Source: Nitrospinota bacterium (GTDB lineage: Bacteria > Nitrospinota > Nitrospinia > JACRGO01). Taken from it: 37,367 nt of DNA. The position numbers and the translations under genes were made by a program. Positions 35,153 through 37,367 of this stretch are shown here, piece by piece. Where the stretch lies: contig JACRGO010000199.1 of assembly GCA_016212295.1 (NCBI GenBank), positions 1-37,367 of the forward strand. The letters run 5' to 3'. Every line of letters begins with the position of its first letter. Positions within the stretch are counted from its first letter, which is position 1. The notes beneath the pieces were generated by a model. That model was not told where the DNA came from. It searched no databases and worked only from the letters and a program-made list of their open reading frames with translations.

Positions 35153-37069
35153 CTTTTCCCCATCCAATGCCCTTCTCACCGCCTCGGCAAGCTCCCTTAC
35201 AAGGAGCGGCTTCATGACGAATTCCCTTATCCCCATGGCCTTCGCCTTCTCCTCGTTGATCACATAGCTGAAGCCGGTGCAAAGGATTATGGGGAGGTCA
35301 GGTCGGATGCGGAGCATCTCGCCCGCCAGGGCTTCGCCGGTTATCTTGGGCATGGTCTGGTCGGTTATTACAAGGTCGAACCTGAACGGGTCGGCCCTGA
35401 ACAGTTCCAATGCCTCAAGTCCGCTGGTTGTCGCCTGCGTCCTGTAGCCCAGGCCGGCCAGTATCTTTTGTCCCATTTGGATTATCATTTCCTCGTCATC
35501 CACAATAAGAACGCGCTCCGTGCCTCGCGGGACCGGCCTGATCTCCATAGCGTCCATTTTTTCGTCCTTTTCTATCCTCGGAAGATATACGTGGAACACG
35601 CTGCCCTTGCCCGGCTCGCTGTAAGCGTTTATCGCGCCGCTGTGGCTTTGGACGATCCCGTAGACAGCGGCAAGGCCCATGCCGCTTCCCCCGTCCTTTT
35701 GCTTGGTTGTGAAAAAAGGCTCGAAGATACGCTCCAATATCGCCTTTTCCATGCCATGCCCGGTGTCGCTCACTGAAAGTCTCAGATGGCTTCCCGGCTT
35801 CAAATTCGCGTGGGACCGGGAAAACATGCCGTCCACCTCAAAGGGCTGGAGGATAACTTCCATCACTCCGCCTTTTTCGCGCATGGCATGGGCCGCGTTT
35901 GTGCAAAGGTTCACTATCACCTGGTGCATTTGAGTGGGGTCCGCCATTACAACGTCCGCTTCCTTGTCAATTTTCTCGCGGATTTCTATATTGGAGGGCA
36001 ATGACGCGCGGAGCAGCTTGAGGGCTTCCTTGAGTATCAAATGAAACTGAATCGGTTTCATTTCCTTTTCACTCTGGCGGCTGAAGGCCAGGATATGCGC
36101 CACAAGGTCCTTTGCCCGCTGCCCGGCCTTGAACACCTGCTCAAGGTCGCCGCGCGCCTGGCTTTCCTCCGGGAGCTCGTCCATGGCGATTTCGGTGTAG
36201 CCGATAATGCCGGTGAGGATGTTATTGAAGTCATGGGCTATGCCGCCCGCGAGGGCGCCTATGGCCTCCATTTTTTGCTTTTGGCGGATTTGCGATTCCA
36301 GCTTCTTTCGTTCCGTTATGTCTCGGATGGTCCCGACAGCGTGCCAGTTGTCCCCTATCCTGATGGAAGCGACGGAAAGCTCAAGAGGGAATTCCTCCCC
36401 GTTTTTTCTCAGGCCCGCAAGCTCCACCGTGGCCCCGATCAGCGGCCCGGCGCCGGTGCTTTTAAATTGCCGGAACCCTTTTAAATGGCCATCGTAAAAT
36501 CTGTCCGGAATAATGAATCCGCTCAATTCCCGCCCGATGATCTCAGCGGCTGAAAAGCCGAATATCCTTTCGGCCGCCGGGTTCCAATAGGACGCCTTCC
36601 CGTTTTCGTCGGCCATTATTATCGCGTCATTGGCCGTGGAGGCTATGATGCGGAACCGCTCCTCGCTTTCGTGGAGCCGTCTTTCCAGCAGCAATTGCCT
36701 GTAGGTCTTGGCTATTACTTCCGGAAGGGACTTCAGGTAATCAAGTCGGGCGTCCTTTACCACATAATCCCTGGCCCCAAGTTTAAGCGATTTAGTGGCA
36801 AGATTTTCATCGCCATGCCCGGTGACCATGATAACCGGCGTGTCATATTTTTTTTCAATCATCCTCTCCAGCACCTCGGTCCCGGCCATGTCCGGCAGCT
36901 CCTGGTCAAGCAAAACCAGATTGATGCCATTTTGTTCCAGGCGGTTGAGCGCGGCTTCCCCGGTCTCCGCCACGCTGGCCTCGTATCCCGCCCCTTCCAC
37001 CGCCTTCCGGCAGAGCAAGGCCATGCCCGGCGCGTCTTCCACTATGAGGATTTTTAATGGCGTTTCCAT
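35138..37069 (-). CDS. Hybrid sensor kinase: REC-PAS-HisKA-HATPase-REC
   Basis: ILIVEDAPGMALLCRKAVE…PAS EERFRIIASTANDAIIMADENGKASYWNPAAERIFGFSAAEIIG…LAGGIAHDFNNILTGIIGYTEIA…VLIVDDEEMIIQMGQKIL. Confidence 0.95.
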   Translation of the reverse strand: METPLKILIVEDAPGMALLCRKAVEGAGYEASVAETGEAALNRLEQNGINLVLLDQELPDMAGTEVLERMIEKKYDTPVIMVTGHGDENLATKSLKLGARDYVVKDARLDYLKSLPEVIAKTYRQLLLERRLHESEERFRIIASTANDAIIMADENGKASYWNPAAERIFGFSAAEIIGRELSGFIIPDRFYDGHLKGFRQFKSTGAGPLIGATVELAGLRKNGEEFPLELSVASIRIGDNWHAVGTIRDITERKKLESQIRQKQKMEAIGALAGGIAHDFNNILTGIIGYTEIAMDELPEESQARGDLEQVFKAGQRAKDLVAHILAFSRQSEKEMKPIQFHLILKEALKLLRASLPSNIEIREKIDKEADVVMADPTQMHQVIVNLCTNAAHAMREKGGVMEVILQPFEVDGMFSRSHANLKPGSHLRLSVSDTGHGMEKAILERIFEPFFTTKQKDGGSGMGLAAVYGIVQSHSGAINAYSEPGKGSVFHVYLPRIEKDEKMDAMEIRPVPRGTERVLIVDDEEMIIQMGQKILAGLGYRTQATTSGLEALELFRADPFRFDLVITDQTMPKITGEALAGEMLRIRPDLPIILCTGFSYVINEEKAKAMGIREFVMKPLLVRELAEAVRRALDGEKNRGS

Positions 37070-37367
37070 TTTTCACCTGAAAATTCTTTTTTCACGCACC
37101 TTATTTCTTAGTGCCTTTGTGCCTTCGTGTGAGCTGCTTCTTTTTTGTTCTCACACAAAGGCACGAAGCCACAAAGGTTTGTTCTCGGCATTCCCTGGCA
37201 GAGCCTCACTGCCATTAAGTTAAGGAAAAAAGCCTTTGTTTTCAATTAGTTAGGCGGGCTAGATTTTATATTAACTATATGGTAATATGTGTCTATTATG
37301 CATTAATTATTAAATTTATAGTAAAAAAGGATGATATAATGGCTCAAAAAACTCCTTGAGCGAATAA

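Overview
Bacterial chromosomal window with two layers. (1) Housekeeping genes in good condition: miaB, a DUF151 bifunctional nuclease, a DUF6178-like protein, a flippase, rlmB-type SpoU methyltransferase, a lytic transglycosylase, prfB with a classical +1 programmed frameshift, an NtrC-type regulator, a YhaM-like HD/OB nuclease, FapA, the rpsF-ssb-rpsR-DUF2232-rplI-dnaB operon, a DjlA/TerB-like protein, an oppC/oppD pair and a REC-PAS-HK-REC kinase. (2) An unusually repeat-rich accessory layer. It has three consecutive toxin-antitoxin (TA) modules (1.7-4.1 kb), each bounded by copies of an 'AAAATGGGGCCGCGTCTTGAATTGTGAATTGG'-type repeat. Two TA toxins in the window (a DUF5615-like and a MazF-like) carry internal deletions next to intact antitoxins. 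Secreted modular proteins (TIG/FN3/cohesin/dockerin/RCC1/FGE-sulfatase/FISUMP) show signs of shuffling. Two paralogous signal-peptide plus coiled-coil plus TM proteins have near-identical ends and different internal 7- and 11-residue repeats. A 306-bp MITE-like element has long inverted repeats. Many intergenic spaces hold degenerate tandem repeats of different sequences that all share a 7-nt period. A possible stand-alone sRNA with a consensus -35 box and a strong terminator lies at 12.5-12.7 kb. No reverse transcriptase, transposase, integrase, CRISPR, tRNA or rRNA was recognised. All assignments are by reading only; no database search was run.
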